Of a DNA stretch of 64,000 nt, positions 56,109-64,000 are shown one piece after another. How positions within the stretch are numbered: the first letter of the stretch is position 1; each line of letters starts with the position of its first letter. The position numbers and the translations under genes were made by a program. Under the pieces are notes generated by a model that ran no database searches, was not told the DNA's origin, and saw only the letters and a list, made by a program, of their open reading frames with translations. The stretch is taken from positions 1 through 64,000 of the forward strand of contig JANQHB010000032.1 of the NCBI GenBank assembly GCA_028277225.1, read 5' to 3'. Source of the stretch: Chlorobium sp. Lineage in GTDB: Bacteria; Bacteroidota; Chlorobiia; Chlorobiales; Chlorobiaceae.

Positions 56109-56951
56109 ATGCTTTCAATCGGTGAGTATACGCTTCAGACACTCGACGTCCAGGAGTTCAGTCTTGACGGGGGCTCGGTTTTCGGTGTCTTTCCTAAAGT
56201 ATTCTGGGAAAAAGAAATCGGATCGGATCATCTCAACAGGGTTCGATTGTCCATGCCTCTTCTCCTGATAAGAGGGTATGGCAGAAACATTCTTGTTGAT
56301 GCTGCAATGGGGACGGCATGGAGCGAAAAGAAAAAAAAGATATACGATCTTTCGGAATGGAAGCTTGACCGGGAATTGCAGAATGCAGGTCTCAGGAGAA
56401 GCGATATTACCGATATCATATTTACGCATCTTCATTTTGACCATCTGGGAGGTGCATTCGAGGAAATAAAAGGCGAGCTGAAACCGGTTTTTCCTGACGC
56501 ACGCTATTATATCCAGCAGGATAACCTTCAAACGGCACGTTCTCCGAATCTCAAGGAAAAGCCGAGTTATCTTTCGCATTTTGTAGAAGCACTCTGCCGA
56601 CTTGATGGCGTGGTGCCGGTCGAAGGCCGATATGAGCTGTTTCCCGGTATAGAGCTTGTGCCTGCCGGAAAAGGACACACCGAAGGACATCAGCTTGTAC
56701 GGATAAGCGATTCGAATAAAACGCTTCTCCATGGGGGCGATCTTTTTCCTTCATCGGCGCATCTGGGGGTGACAAGAGGACTTGCTTACGATATCGCCCC
56801 GCTCGATGTGATCGATGAAAAAAGCGTTCTTCTCGATGACATCCTCGATAACCGCGTGATACTGTATTTCGCCCATGATCCGCTGATACGTGCAGCGACC
56901 CTCAAAAGGGGCCAGAAGCATGTCGTTGTTGATGAAATACTCGATTTCTGA
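56109..56951 (+). CDS. metallo-beta-lactamase-fold hydrolase
   Basis: 280 residues. Zinc ligands are THLHFDHLGG with His107, His109, Asp111 and His112, then GKGHTEGHQ with another His, LHGGDLFP with Asp, and YFAHDP near the C-terminus. The placement of MPLLLIRGYGRNILVDAAMG before the HxHxDH motif resembles the N-acyl homoserine lactonase/quorum-quenching-like or general MBL-fold hydrolase group. The substrate is not determinable. No signal peptide. The glycosylase gene follows nine bases later, so the two are likely co-transcribed. Confidence 0.85.
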   Translation: MLSIGEYTLQTLDVQEFSLDGGSVFGVFPKVFWEKEIGSDHLNRVRLSMPLLLIRGYGRNILVDAAMGTAWSEKKKKIYDLSEWKLDRELQNAGLRRSDITDIIFTHLHFDHLGGAFEEIKGELKPVFPDARYYIQQDNLQTARSPNLKEKPSYLSHFVEALCRLDGVVPVEGRYELFPGIELVPAGKGHTEGHQLVRISDSNKTLLHGGDLFPSSAHLGVTRGLAYDIAPLDVIDEKSVLLDDILDNRVILYFAHDPLIRAATLKRGQKHVVVDEILDF

Positions 56952-56959
56952 AGCCTGAA

Positions 56960-57790
56960 TTGAGCTGGGTTATGGAGATAGACAGGGTATCGGTTAAAAG
57001 GCTGCAGGAGAAAGTTTTTGCGTTCTACAGTGAAAACGGTCGATCGTTTCCCTGGCGCGAAACAACCGACCGTTATGCCATTTATGTCAGCGAGATCATG
57101 CTTCAGCAGACACAGGCTGAAAGGGTTGTGGCCAGATACAGGGCGTGGCTTGAGCGCTTTCCCGATATTCATGCACTGGCAGGGGCGCGCCTCAGGGACG
57201 TTCTGTCCTCATGGAGCGGTCTTGGCTACAATGCAAGAGCTCAGCGCATGCACAGGTGTGCGGGGATAATCGTCAGAGAGTATGGCGGTGTTGTGCCGTC
57301 ATCGCCGGAAAGTCTGGTGACGCTTCCGGGAATCGGTTTCTATACATCACGCTCCATACCCATTTTCGCTGATAATCTCGATATTGCAACCATCGACACC
57401 AATATAAGGCGGATATTGATCCATGAGCTGGGTCTCTGCGACAAGGGTCTCAGCCAGGCCGAACTTCTGTCTCTTGCCGTAAAACTGCTGCCGAAGGGCC
57501 GAAGCCGTCAATGGCACAATGCATTGATGGATTACGGTGCACTGTTTCTGACCGGGAGAAAAACAGGTATTCGTCCTCTCACCAGACAGACGAAGTTCAG
57601 GGATTCCAGGCGATGGTACAGAGGCAGGATCATAAAGGAGCTTGTCGATAACGATGTCATGCATCTTGAAGAGTTCCAGGAACGGTATGGCGACGGTGTT
57701 GCCGGAATTCTTGACGATCTGGAAAAGGAGGGGCTTGTGGAGCGTTTCGCTTGTGACAATGAACGGGTTGTTTACAAAATTCCCGGGTAA
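56960..57790 (+). CDS. MutY-like HhH-GPD DNA glycosylase lacking the Fe-S cluster
   Basis: 276 residues (ATG 56960; ATG 56972 is an alternative). The catalytic core is MutY-like: RSFPWRETTDRYAIYVSEIMLQQTQAERV with Glu45, SWSGLGYNARAQRMH, LPGIGFYTSRSI (helix-hairpin-helix, 122-132), and IATIDTNIRRIL with Asp146. In MutY four cysteines binding a [4Fe-4S] cluster follow; here this segment reads MDYGALFLTGRKTGIRPLTRQTKF and has no cysteine. The C-terminal MutT-like domain is also missing; instead a short winged-helix-like end (HLEEFQERYGDGVAGILDDLEKEGLVER) is present. It should remove a damaged or mismatched base; the exact lesion is uncertain. Confidence 0.82.
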   Translation: MSWVMEIDRVSVKRLQEKVFAFYSENGRSFPWRETTDRYAIYVSEIMLQQTQAERVVARYRAWLERFPDIHALAGARLRDVLSSWSGLGYNARAQRMHRCAGIIVREYGGVVPSSPESLVTLPGIGFYTSRSIPIFADNLDIATIDTNIRRILIHELGLCDKGLSQAELLSLAVKLLPKGRSRQWHNALMDYGALFLTGRKTGIRPLTRQTKFRDSRRWYRGRIIKELVDNDVMHLEEFQERYGDGVAGILDDLEKEGLVERFACDNERVVYKIPG

Positions 57791-57844
57791 GCCGCTCCAT
57801 GGCACAAGAACCACGCTTCAAAGCATGGTGTATGGCAGGCGGGC

Positions 57845-59674
57845 TTACTCTGAGTTGTAGAGCGTATTCATCGTGTTGTAGAGTGAATCGATCACCTTTG
57901 TGTATTCGTTGGTGATCGCTTTACGTTTCAGCTTGAGTGTTGGTGTCATATGGCCGTTTTCGATGGTGAACGGAGCCTTGATCAAAAGGAATTTTCTGAC
58001 TTTTTCGTGAGCGGCAAGTTTCCTGGAAGTACTTCGCAGGAGGGATTCATAGATTTTCTGAACCTCTTTGTGTTCCAGCAGGTCGGATTTTGTTGAGTAG
58101 TTCAGTTGCTGTTCATCTGCAAAAGACTCGAGCTCGGTGAAGTCCGGAACGATCAGGGCGACAAGAAACGGTTTTTTTTCACCGGCAACCATCACCTGGT
58201 CGACATATTTACTTTCGGCTATCATTTCTTCTATCGGGAGGGGGGCGATATTCTTTCCGCCGGAGGTCACGATGATATGCTTTTTTCTGTCGGTTATCCT
58301 GAGGTAGCCGTCTTCATCGAGTTCTCCAATGTCCCCGGTCCTGAACCATCCGTCATGCAGGACTTCCTTTGTCGCTTCCTCGTCGTTCCAGTAACCCTTC
58401 ATGATGTTGGGGCCCTGAAAAAGGATTTCCCCGTCACTGTCGATTCTGACATTGACATTGTCGACGACAGGACCAACCGTTCCGAATTTAACGTTCTCAG
58501 GACGGTTGACGTTTGTCACCGGTGACGTTTCTGTCAGTCCGTATCCTTCGAGAATGGTAATTCCGAGAGCCTGAAAGAATTGTCCCACCTTGAGGGGAAG
58601 TGCGGCACCTCCCGAGACGAAGTAGCGGAGATGTCCTCCGAACCTGTTCTGTATGGTTGAATAGACGAGCTTCTGTGCAAGGGTATGCTGCAAGCCAAGG
58701 AGTGCTGAAGGTTTGTCGTTTTTCTTTTTTTCGTTGTATACCATGCCGGTCTGATAGGCCCAGTTGAAAATTTTCTGTTTCAGAGAGCTTTGGGACTCAA
58801 CCTGTTTGAGGATATTGGTCTTGATACGGTCAAACAGTCTTGGAACGGTAAAAATGATCGTGGGTTTGGCTTCTGCAATATTGAGTGAAACCGTTTCGAT
58901 ACTTTCAGCAAGGTATATCTGGGCACCGCAGGCAAAGAGGAGGTAGTAGCCGCCGGTTCTTTCGTATGAGTGGGAAAGGGGCAGGAACGACAGGCTTCTG
59001 TCCGACTCGTCAAGGCGTATAACGTCAGAGCATGATTTGACGTTTTCACAAATGTTTCTGTGGGTCAGCATGACACCTTTGGGCAGGCCGGTTGTGCCTG
59101 ATGTGTAGATGATGGTGGCAAGGTCATCCGGTTTCAGCATGGTGTAGCTTACGTAATCAGGGGTGCTTTCAAGAATGGCCTTTCCGGTATTTTTTGCCTC
59201 GTTCAGTTCAGTGACGCCATCGACTTTTTCATCGAGACGGTTCATGACGACGATGAACTCCAGTTGCTCAAGATTTTGCCAGATCGAGAGTACCTTGCCA
59301 AGCTGGAGCATGTTTGAAACAATGATCGCTTTTGATCCGGAGTCCTTGAGGATATATTCTATCTGGTTGGGGGGAAGTGAAGGGTAGAGGGGGACATCGA
59401 CAGCGCCGACCGAAAGAATAGCCATGTCGGCAAGGTACCATCCGGGACGATTTTCCGAAAGGATGGCGATACGGTCTTTTTCTTCTATTCCCTTGTGTTT
59501 GAGAAAAGCCGCCAGGCAGGAGACGTCATCGCGGAGCGAGTCGTAGCTGATAGGGGTATATTTTCCATTGACTTTTCTGGATATGGGAAATTTTTTTTCC
59601 TGTCCCCTGTAATGATGGAAGACACTGTTGAAAAGCTCCGGCAATGTCTGGAAATCGGGATAAAGAAGGCCCAT
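57845..59674 (-). CDS. fadD: long-chain acyl-CoA synthetase (AMP-forming)
   Basis: 609 residues. The adenylation signature TIIYTSGTTGLPKGVMLTH (about 190-208), FLPLSHSYERTGGYY, GAALPLKVGQFFQALGITILEGYGLTETSPV, GWFRTGDIGELDEDGYLRITDRKKHIIVTSGGKNI, and a C-terminal lysine in TPTLKLKRKAITNEY complete the ANL enzyme. Length and wording match long-chain fatty-acid CoA ligases. It activates free fatty acids at the inner membrane, for phospholipid recycling or wax/lipid synthesis in an organism without obvious beta-oxidation in this window. Monocistronic; the upstream 190-bp gap holds its promoter. Confidence 0.92.
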   Translation of the reverse strand: MGLLYPDFQTLPELFNSVFHHYRGQEKKFPISRKVNGKYTPISYDSLRDDVSCLAAFLKHKGIEEKDRIAILSENRPGWYLADMAILSVGAVDVPLYPSLPPNQIEYILKDSGSKAIIVSNMLQLGKVLSIWQNLEQLEFIVVMNRLDEKVDGVTELNEAKNTGKAILESTPDYVSYTMLKPDDLATIIYTSGTTGLPKGVMLTHRNICENVKSCSDVIRLDESDRSLSFLPLSHSYERTGGYYLLFACGAQIYLAESIETVSLNIAEAKPTIIFTVPRLFDRIKTNILKQVESQSSLKQKIFNWAYQTGMVYNEKKKNDKPSALLGLQHTLAQKLVYSTIQNRFGGHLRYFVSGGAALPLKVGQFFQALGITILEGYGLTETSPVTNVNRPENVKFGTVGPVVDNVNVRIDSDGEILFQGPNIMKGYWNDEEATKEVLHDGWFRTGDIGELDEDGYLRITDRKKHIIVTSGGKNIAPLPIEEMIAESKYVDQVMVAGEKKPFLVALIVPDFTELESFADEQQLNYSTKSDLLEHKEVQKIYESLLRSTSRKLAAHEKVRKFLLIKAPFTIENGHMTPTLKLKRKAITNEYTKVIDSLYNTMNTLYNSE

Positions 59675-59864
59675 AAGGTGTTACCTGGTTTATGCTGTAA
59701 ATATTGGTTGTCTGTGTGAACAGTTTCATACCCTGAACATTCAGGACATCAGGTGGGGGAGACAAGCAAGTTATCTTACAAACTATGTAACAAAAGATGA
59801 GATATTGACCTAACGCAACATAGGGAAAAACCGCGTTTTTGGCGCATTTCAACAAAAAAGGATC

Positions 59865-60113
59865 ATGATGACACTGAAGAAAAGCAGTTTTGCAGAGCAT
59901 TTACGGGATATCCGGAACCATTCGTTCGAGTTTTATGCCGTGGTCGAAAGCATTCGTGCCCTTTTTATGGAGATCTGTCCGGCTTGTACAGAAGAGATCA
60001 GGTATGGAGGGATTGTTGGAAAAGGAAAGTTCAGGAGGCATATAAAGCTGCATGAAACAGGCGATATAGAAGCAAAGCACATAAAGGGATTTATCGAGCA
60101 GTCATGTCGATAA
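59865..60113 (+). CDS. DUF1801-family protein with internal deletion
   Basis: 82 residues. The N-terminal part (FEFYAVVESIRALFMEICPACTEEIRYGGI) and the C-terminal part (GKGKFRRHIKLHETGDIEAKHIKGFIEQS) match the two ends of the DUF1801 (YdhG/YjbR-like) family, in which the conserved central beta-sheet of about 35-40 residues lies between YGGI and GKGKFRRH. Here the halves are joined directly and in frame, so the fold is probably broken unless a minimal variant exists. AAAAAAGGATC upstream is a plausible ribosome binding site. The function of even full-length members is unclear. Confidence 0.6.
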   Translation: MMTLKKSSFAEHLRDIRNHSFEFYAVVESIRALFMEICPACTEEIRYGGIVGKGKFRRHIKLHETGDIEAKHIKGFIEQSCR

Positions 60114-60170
60114 GATCAGTGTTTATCCCCGGTATTTTCCGGCGGATTGATCGCCATAATGAATAAGAAC

Positions 60171-60198
60171 AAAAAAACGGCCGAACATGGCCGTTTTC
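60171..60198 (-). terminator. terminator of tRNA-Cys
   Basis: ACGGCC (60177-60182) pairs with GGCCGT (60189-60194), loop GAACAT. On the minus strand the stem is followed by a run of seven T residues (plus-strand A71-A77). It lies just after the tRNA-Cys 3' end and also serves the plus-strand DUF1801 gene. Confidence 0.75.
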
Positions 60199-60207
60199 TG
60201 TTTCCGG

Positions 60208-60278
60208 AGGCGAAGAGCGGATTCGAACCGCTGTAAAAGGTTTTGCAGACCTCTGCCTAGCCACTCGGCCACTTCGCC
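60208..60278 (-). tRNA. tRNA-Cys (GCA)
   Basis: Reading the minus strand gives a complete cloverleaf: acceptor GGCGAAG pairing with CTTCGCC, D-arm around GCCGAGTGGCTAGGC, anticodon arm GAGGT CTGCAAA ACCTT with anticodon GCA, and T-arm AGCGG TTCGAAT CCGCT. The discriminator is T (U73), as usual for tRNA-Cys. CCA is not encoded directly. The terminator lies ten bases downstream. Confidence 0.93.
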
Positions 60279-60332
60279 CGATATGGAGGGATGTAAAAGT
60301 ATGGAAAATGTACGATGAAAACAAATGGTGGT

Positions 60333-61085
60333 TCAGGAATTGTCAATACCAACCTCGTTCATCAGTTCTTCCCACAACAGTTTGTAAGCGATCGAGGCGG
60401 GTGTGTGTGGTCTGACGGCATTGAGAGGAGCACGGTAAAGGCCCATTTTTTCCACTTCCGAATTATAGGGTATAACCTTTCTGAGGAACTGTTTTTGTCC
60501 CGAGTATTCTGCTACGATATCCCGGTGCATTGATTTTCTGCGTTCGTACATGGTGAAAAAACCACGGATTCTGGACCTGTCAAGCTTGTTTTCACGGAAA
60601 AACGAAAGGAGCTGATCAAATGTTCTCAGCGAGAGCGTGGTCGGGATAAGCGGAACCAGAATGATATCTGACGCAGCAAAAACACTTTCTGAAAGAAGAG
60701 TCAGGTTGGGAGGACAGTCGAAGAAAATAAACGGGTATTCGGTATTGAGCTCTCTGATGTTGTTCTTTAGTTTTTTCTGGGGCTTTTTTTCTTCCATCAG
60801 TTCTATGTCGAGGTTCCGATAGGAGAAGTCAGCCGGAAGAAGGTCCAGATTCTCATAATCAGTCCCCTTGATGTTGTCATAGATCTTGCTGCTGCCCTTG
60901 AGAAATTTCTTGCTGCTGAATTTCCTGTTGGGGACGATACGGAAGTAAAATGAGCTTGCTCCCTGCGGATCAAGGTCACAGATAAGCGTCGGAGGTTTGG
61001 ACTGTGATGACAGGTAGGCGAGGTTCACGGCCGAAGCGGTTTTTCCGACTCCTCCTTTTATGCTGTAGAGCGCGATGGTTTTCAT
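60333..61085 (-). CDS. ParA-family ATPase
   Basis: 250 residues. The deviant Walker A motif KGGVGKTASAVNLAYL begins near residue 10, with IALYSIKGGVGK as the typical ParA/MinD/Soj opening. LICDLDPQGASSFYF (switch I region), FIFFDCPPNLTLLSESVFAASDIILVPLIPTTLSLRTF and FTMYERRKSMHRDIV complete the domain. No N-terminal helix-turn-helix as in plasmid P1 ParA, and no ParB next to it. It begins just after the CHAD gene end (one base apart), so the two are co-transcribed; its role may be positioning of a CHAD-associated structure rather than chromosome segregation (inference). Confidence 0.9.
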   Translation of the reverse strand: MKTIALYSIKGGVGKTASAVNLAYLSSQSKPPTLICDLDPQGASSFYFRIVPNRKFSSKKFLKGSSKIYDNIKGTDYENLDLLPADFSYRNLDIELMEEKKPQKKLKNNIRELNTEYPFIFFDCPPNLTLLSESVFAASDIILVPLIPTTLSLRTFDQLLSFFRENKLDRSRIRGFFTMYERRKSMHRDIVAEYSGQKQFLRKVIPYNSEVEKMGLYRAPLNAVRPHTPASIAYKLLWEELMNEVGIDNS

Positions 61086-61086
61086 A

Positions 61087-62643
61087 TCAGCGGGACTTTT
61101 TCAAGAGAGCGTGGAACAGAGCCTCTGTTTCGTCACTGTCGAATGTATCGAAAGCGTTATGGAAATTTTGTCTTGTCTCTTCCCGTTCGTGGTGCAGGGC
61201 GGTGATCAGCCCTCCGATAGCCGCAGAGAAGGAGATAGCATGGGTATCAGCCTCGAGCGATGAAAGATAGTCGAAGAGATAGGTCTGCTGGACGGAGAGG
61301 TCGACAAACACGCCAAGGTTGTTCTGAAGGGTTTTCAGTTGTTTCAGAACTTTCTGCAGCGTTCGTGCTGGAAATACCGATGCGTAGAATTCGAGAAGGT
61401 AACGCAGTTTTTTGCAGTCGATACGCAGTGCGTGAAGTTCAGTATCGGTAGCAACAGTGCTTATATTTCTGCCATGACGGATTACTTTTTTCCATGTCTT
61501 GCCAACCGTTAAAACAGCAAAATCGACTGTCGTGGTTTTTGCCGCCGGTGTTGTTTCCGGATCTGATGAAATATCGCTTCTGAGGAAATGCTCCCATTCA
61601 TGCATCAGAGTTCTATATGCATCAGACCTGAGATATCTGGTAAAACTTCTCAGTTCTTTTTTCTGTCGATTCAGGAGATCGGTAAAAAAAGGTTTGAGAA
61701 AGTCCCGCATCTGTTCAGGGAGAATGCTCATGAAACGCTTTTCCTGCAACAGATAAACATCCTGGTCCCGAAGATTGTTTGTGCGTTTACCGAGTTCCCT
61801 GAATGCTTTTTTGTAATGAGCAAGCTTATCGGGGGGGAAGACGCCTTTGCACTGGGCCAGTATGGAGCGTATCCTGCGAACAGCTACACGGTAATCGTGC
61901 AGGAATTCCGTGTCAATGTGTTTGGGGATCCATTCCTCATTGGCAGACAGGATGTCAAGGGCAGAGAGCTGCAGAATTTTTGCCGAGTCGAGGATCGTGT
62001 CACGGGGATTGAGTTTTACAGAAGGTTTTGATGAATAGTTTCCGGGAGTGACACCGGCATCCTTCATGAGTGCCTGGTAATATCCTTTCGAAGTGATTTC
62101 TGTTGAGTTTCCACAGGCCTGCCTGATCCGGACGGCAGCGGATTCGAAAAATCGATCATAACCTCTTACAGGATAAAGCGTAAGGAAGATGCTGCCGTCG
62201 TTCTGATGATTGTTGGACAGACGACGGAATTCAACTGTGGCGACGGTTTTTCGGTTGTCATCCAGAAGCCTCCAGTTCTGCAACAGAGTTTCGACAGAAC
62301 CGAACTGCATGAACGCACGCAGTTTTGCAAGGCGGCCAAGCTTTGCTGAAATCTCTTTATTGTCGATGGAATCGGGAAAGAAACTGCGGGGAACTCTTCT
62401 GAAAGGAGCGGAACAGATGGCGTAATGGCCTTTAAAGTCATAGACAACAAGTTTTTTTCCGTTCAGAATAACCTGATTGTTAGCTTTCCAGGTTTTCCAG
62501 TCAAAGGTGTCGTAGAAGTGGAGCGTTTCCTTGATTTTCTGTTCCGGTTTGAAGAGGAACATGTCATTACCGGCAAAGAGCTGGGAAAGGTTTTCTGAAG
62601 TCTCCGGCAGCCTGAAAAAGAGGGGAGACGGAATTGCTCGCAT
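61087..62643 (-). CDS. CHAD-domain protein
   Basis: 518 residues. The C-terminal half is a CHAD domain: IDTEFLHDYRVAVRRIRSILAQCKGVFP, FRELGKRTNNLRDQDVYLLQEKRF, LHALRIDCKKLRYLLEFYASVFP and LKTLQNNLGVFVDLSVQ, helical with conserved His, Arg and Lys that bind polyphosphate. The first ~220 residues (LFAGNDMFLFKPEQKIKETLHFYDTFDWKTWKANNQVILNGKKLVVYD) resemble a CYTH/triphosphate-tunnel-like beta region. CYTH-CHAD proteins occur beside polyphosphate metabolism and at polyphosphate granules. It is first of the two-gene operon with the ParA ATPase. Confidence 0.85.
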   Translation of the reverse strand: MRAIPSPLFFRLPETSENLSQLFAGNDMFLFKPEQKIKETLHFYDTFDWKTWKANNQVILNGKKLVVYDFKGHYAICSAPFRRVPRSFFPDSIDNKEISAKLGRLAKLRAFMQFGSVETLLQNWRLLDDNRKTVATVEFRRLSNNHQNDGSIFLTLYPVRGYDRFFESAAVRIRQACGNSTEITSKGYYQALMKDAGVTPGNYSSKPSVKLNPRDTILDSAKILQLSALDILSANEEWIPKHIDTEFLHDYRVAVRRIRSILAQCKGVFPPDKLAHYKKAFRELGKRTNNLRDQDVYLLQEKRFMSILPEQMRDFLKPFFTDLLNRQKKELRSFTRYLRSDAYRTLMHEWEHFLRSDISSDPETTPAAKTTTVDFAVLTVGKTWKKVIRHGRNISTVATDTELHALRIDCKKLRYLLEFYASVFPARTLQKVLKQLKTLQNNLGVFVDLSVQQTYLFDYLSSLEADTHAISFSAAIGGLITALHHEREETRQNFHNAFDTFDSDETEALFHALLKKSR

Positions 62644-62883
62644 GGAAATGAAAATGAATGTTGCGTTTACCGGTTTTCGATAGATAAGAATATAATGATT
62701 ACTGATATCTTTCTTCTGATCACCCCTGTTCTTTTCAATGGTTTCCCGAACCGGAAGGTATTGATGGCAAACTGTTTTATAATAGACATGGATTGATTAT
62801 GTTAAGCCACTGTACAGGCCGCAAGAGCCGGGTTTTCAGGGGTTTTTCAGGCTTTCGATTCTGATCATTCGGCGCATCCTATT

Positions 62884-62889
62884 TATAAT
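62884..62889 (+). promoter_or_regulatory. candidate -10 box for the BMP lipoprotein
   Basis: A perfect TATAAT at 62884-62889, 18 bases before the ATG at 62908. The -35 side is weak (TTCTGA near 62859-62864). The short leader would leave little space for a ribosome binding site, so the start of transcription must be almost leaderless or another promoter must be used. Confidence 0.3.
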
Positions 62890-62907
62890 GGTAGCTGAGA
62901 CAGTGTC

Positions 62908-63918
62908 ATGAAACACATATTCATTGTATTTGCCTTCTTTTATATTTTTCTCACCGGATGTTCATCACAAGCTCCATCTGACGGCTCGTCGGAAGCAATG
63001 ACTGTCGGTATGGTTTTCAACGTCGGCGGGAGAGGGGATAAATCCTTCAACGATGCGGCCTACAATGGTCTTGAGATGGCGCGGGATTCTCTGGGTGTGA
63101 ACATCGTCTATATCGAGCCTACGGGCGAGGGGGCGGATCGTGAAGCTGCATTGCGTCAGCTTGCCGTTGATCCGGACATAGGGCTGGTTCTCGGTATAGG
63201 TCTCCTCTTCAGTGAAGATATAACCGAAATGGCAGAGGAGTTTCCTGATAAGTCGTTTGCGTGTATCGATTATCTGGCCCGTCCGGGAGAAAAAATACCT
63301 GCCAACCTTTCAGGGATAGCTTTCGAGGATAAAAAGGGCTCGTTTCTGGCCGGAGCGATAGCGGGTCTTGTAACAAAAACCAATACCATCGGATTTATCG
63401 GCGGGATGGAGTCGAACCTTATCAAACGTTTTCAGGATGGATATATTGCCGGCGCGAAACATGTGAATCCCGATATAACCGTCATTTCAGGATACATCGG
63501 TATGACTGGAAGCGCATTTACCAATCCTTCAAAAGGGAAAGAACTCGCCCTCGGCCAATATGCGAGGGGGGCCGATATCATCTATCAGGCAGCCGGGCTC
63601 AGTGGCGTCGGTGTCGTGGAGGCTGCAAGAGAAGCTGATAAACTGGTTATAGGTACAGATCGCAACCAGGAAGACCTCGCTCCGGGTCATGTACTGACAA
63701 GTATACTGAAGGCCGTCGACCGGGCAGTTTTTACCACAGTGAAACAGGTCAGGGACGGAACGTTTACTGGCGGGAGTCTCAACATGCTTGGACTGGACGG
63801 CCGATATACCGATTATGTCTACAATTCCAACAATGCAATCCTGATCACAGAGCAGATGCATGAGAGGGTTGAAAAAATCCGCAAACAGATCATCAGCGGC
63901 GATATCGTTGTGGAGTAG
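62908..63918 (+). CDS. BMP/PnrA-family substrate-binding lipoprotein
   Basis: 336 residues with a lipoprotein signal IVFAFFYIFLTGC (lipobox FLTGC, Cys18). The mature part shows VGMVFNVGGRGDKSFNDAAYNGLEMAR, IGLVLGIGLLFSEDITEMAEEFPDKSFACID, GSFLAGAIAGLVTKTNTIGFIGGMESNLIKRFQDGYIAGAKHVNP, GADIIYQAAGLSGVGVVEAA and VIGTDRNQEDLAPGHVLTSILKAVD, complete for the basic membrane protein/PnrA fold that binds purine nucleosides in characterised cases. It is anchored to the inner membrane and would normally feed an ABC importer; no permease or ATPase is visible in this window. Confidence 0.9.
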   Translation: MKHIFIVFAFFYIFLTGCSSQAPSDGSSEAMTVGMVFNVGGRGDKSFNDAAYNGLEMARDSLGVNIVYIEPTGEGADREAALRQLAVDPDIGLVLGIGLLFSEDITEMAEEFPDKSFACIDYLARPGEKIPANLSGIAFEDKKGSFLAGAIAGLVTKTNTIGFIGGMESNLIKRFQDGYIAGAKHVNPDITVISGYIGMTGSAFTNPSKGKELALGQYARGADIIYQAAGLSGVGVVEAAREADKLVIGTDRNQEDLAPGHVLTSILKAVDRAVFTTVKQVRDGTFTGGSLNMLGLDGRYTDYVYNSNNAILITEQMHERVEKIRKQIISGDIVVE

Positions 63919-64000
63919 ATGCAAGGGATAAAGTATTTCTTTCAATCGCATCAGGTTCTCCGGAACATGATGAGGCAATATCAATACAAAAAGGAGAAAA
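63919..64000 (+). CDS. partial CDS at the window edge, unknown
   Basis: An ATG immediately after the BMP stop codon opens a frame that stays open to the last base (27 codons: MQGIKYFFQSHQVLRNMMRQ then YQYKKEK). GTGGAG just upstream can serve as the ribosome binding site. Too short to assign; basic and without a hydrophobic stretch so far. Co-translation with the BMP lipoprotein suggests a functional link. Confidence 0.45.
   Translation, partial: MQGIKYFFQSHQVLRNMMRQYQYKKEK

Overview
The window most resembles a chromosome segment of a green sulfur bacterium (Chlorobiaceae/Chlorobiota). This is inferred from the long SecA with a CPCGSGKKYKNCC tail, a 1202-residue DUF3683-type flavin/iron-sulfur oxidoreductase, the ffh-rpsP-rimM-trmD-rplS order and the general look of the proteins. 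No photosynthesis gene or rRNA is present to prove it, and a genus cannot be assigned.

Layout. 1-4.9 kb is accessory: a group II intron remnant without its reverse transcriptase, a secreted C39-like protein, an AbrB/VapC toxin-antitoxin pair, an HxlR regulator divergent from a secreted SnoaL-like protein, and a solitary integron attC-like site. 4.9-12.5 kb carries the large oxidoreductase, a Cys/Gly/Ser-rich lipoprotein-like peptide followed by a radical SAM/SPASM maturase (a probable RiPP pair), and an AlaC-type aminotransferase. 12.6-31 kb is housekeeping: class I aldolase, a secA-purL-nnr operon, a DHH phosphoesterase, pepA with an esterase and a coiled-coil lipoprotein, a DAACS transporter, UDP-glucose dehydrogenase, and an overlapping tenI-thiE-thiD thiamine operon.

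31-45.8 kb is a genomic island. It opens with toxin-antitoxin genes and a decayed serine resolvase. It continues with a cluster of integron gene cassettes that has seven recognisable attC sites plus one degenerate one, but no integron integrase in the window (a CALIN-type array). In most cassettes the R'' box is the exact or near-exact reverse complement of that cassette's own first bases, as expected from recombination of circular cassettes. Cargo includes VOC and GNAT enzymes, a membrane M23 peptidase, a HEPN-like protein and several small membrane proteins. The array contains two 238-bp repeats made of the resolvase tail plus spacer, each ending exactly at a cassette boundary, and three copies of a ~90-bp repeat that replaces attC ends. 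The island ends with a Type III restriction-modification locus (mod, rhuM, a GxxExxY gene, res).

45.9-64 kb returns to core genes: RidA, a DUF192 protein, a C-terminal processing protease, two tandem START-domain proteins, heptose-7-phosphate kinase, the SRP/S16/L19 operon, an MBL hydrolase with a MutY-like glycosylase lacking the iron-sulfur cysteines, a long-chain acyl-CoA ligase, tRNA-Cys, a ParA/CHAD pair, and a BMP-family lipoprotein that starts a further operon at the window edge. A MITE-like intergenic repeat (TIR ACCTAAAYTGAGCG) and short hairpin repeats are scattered through the core regions.
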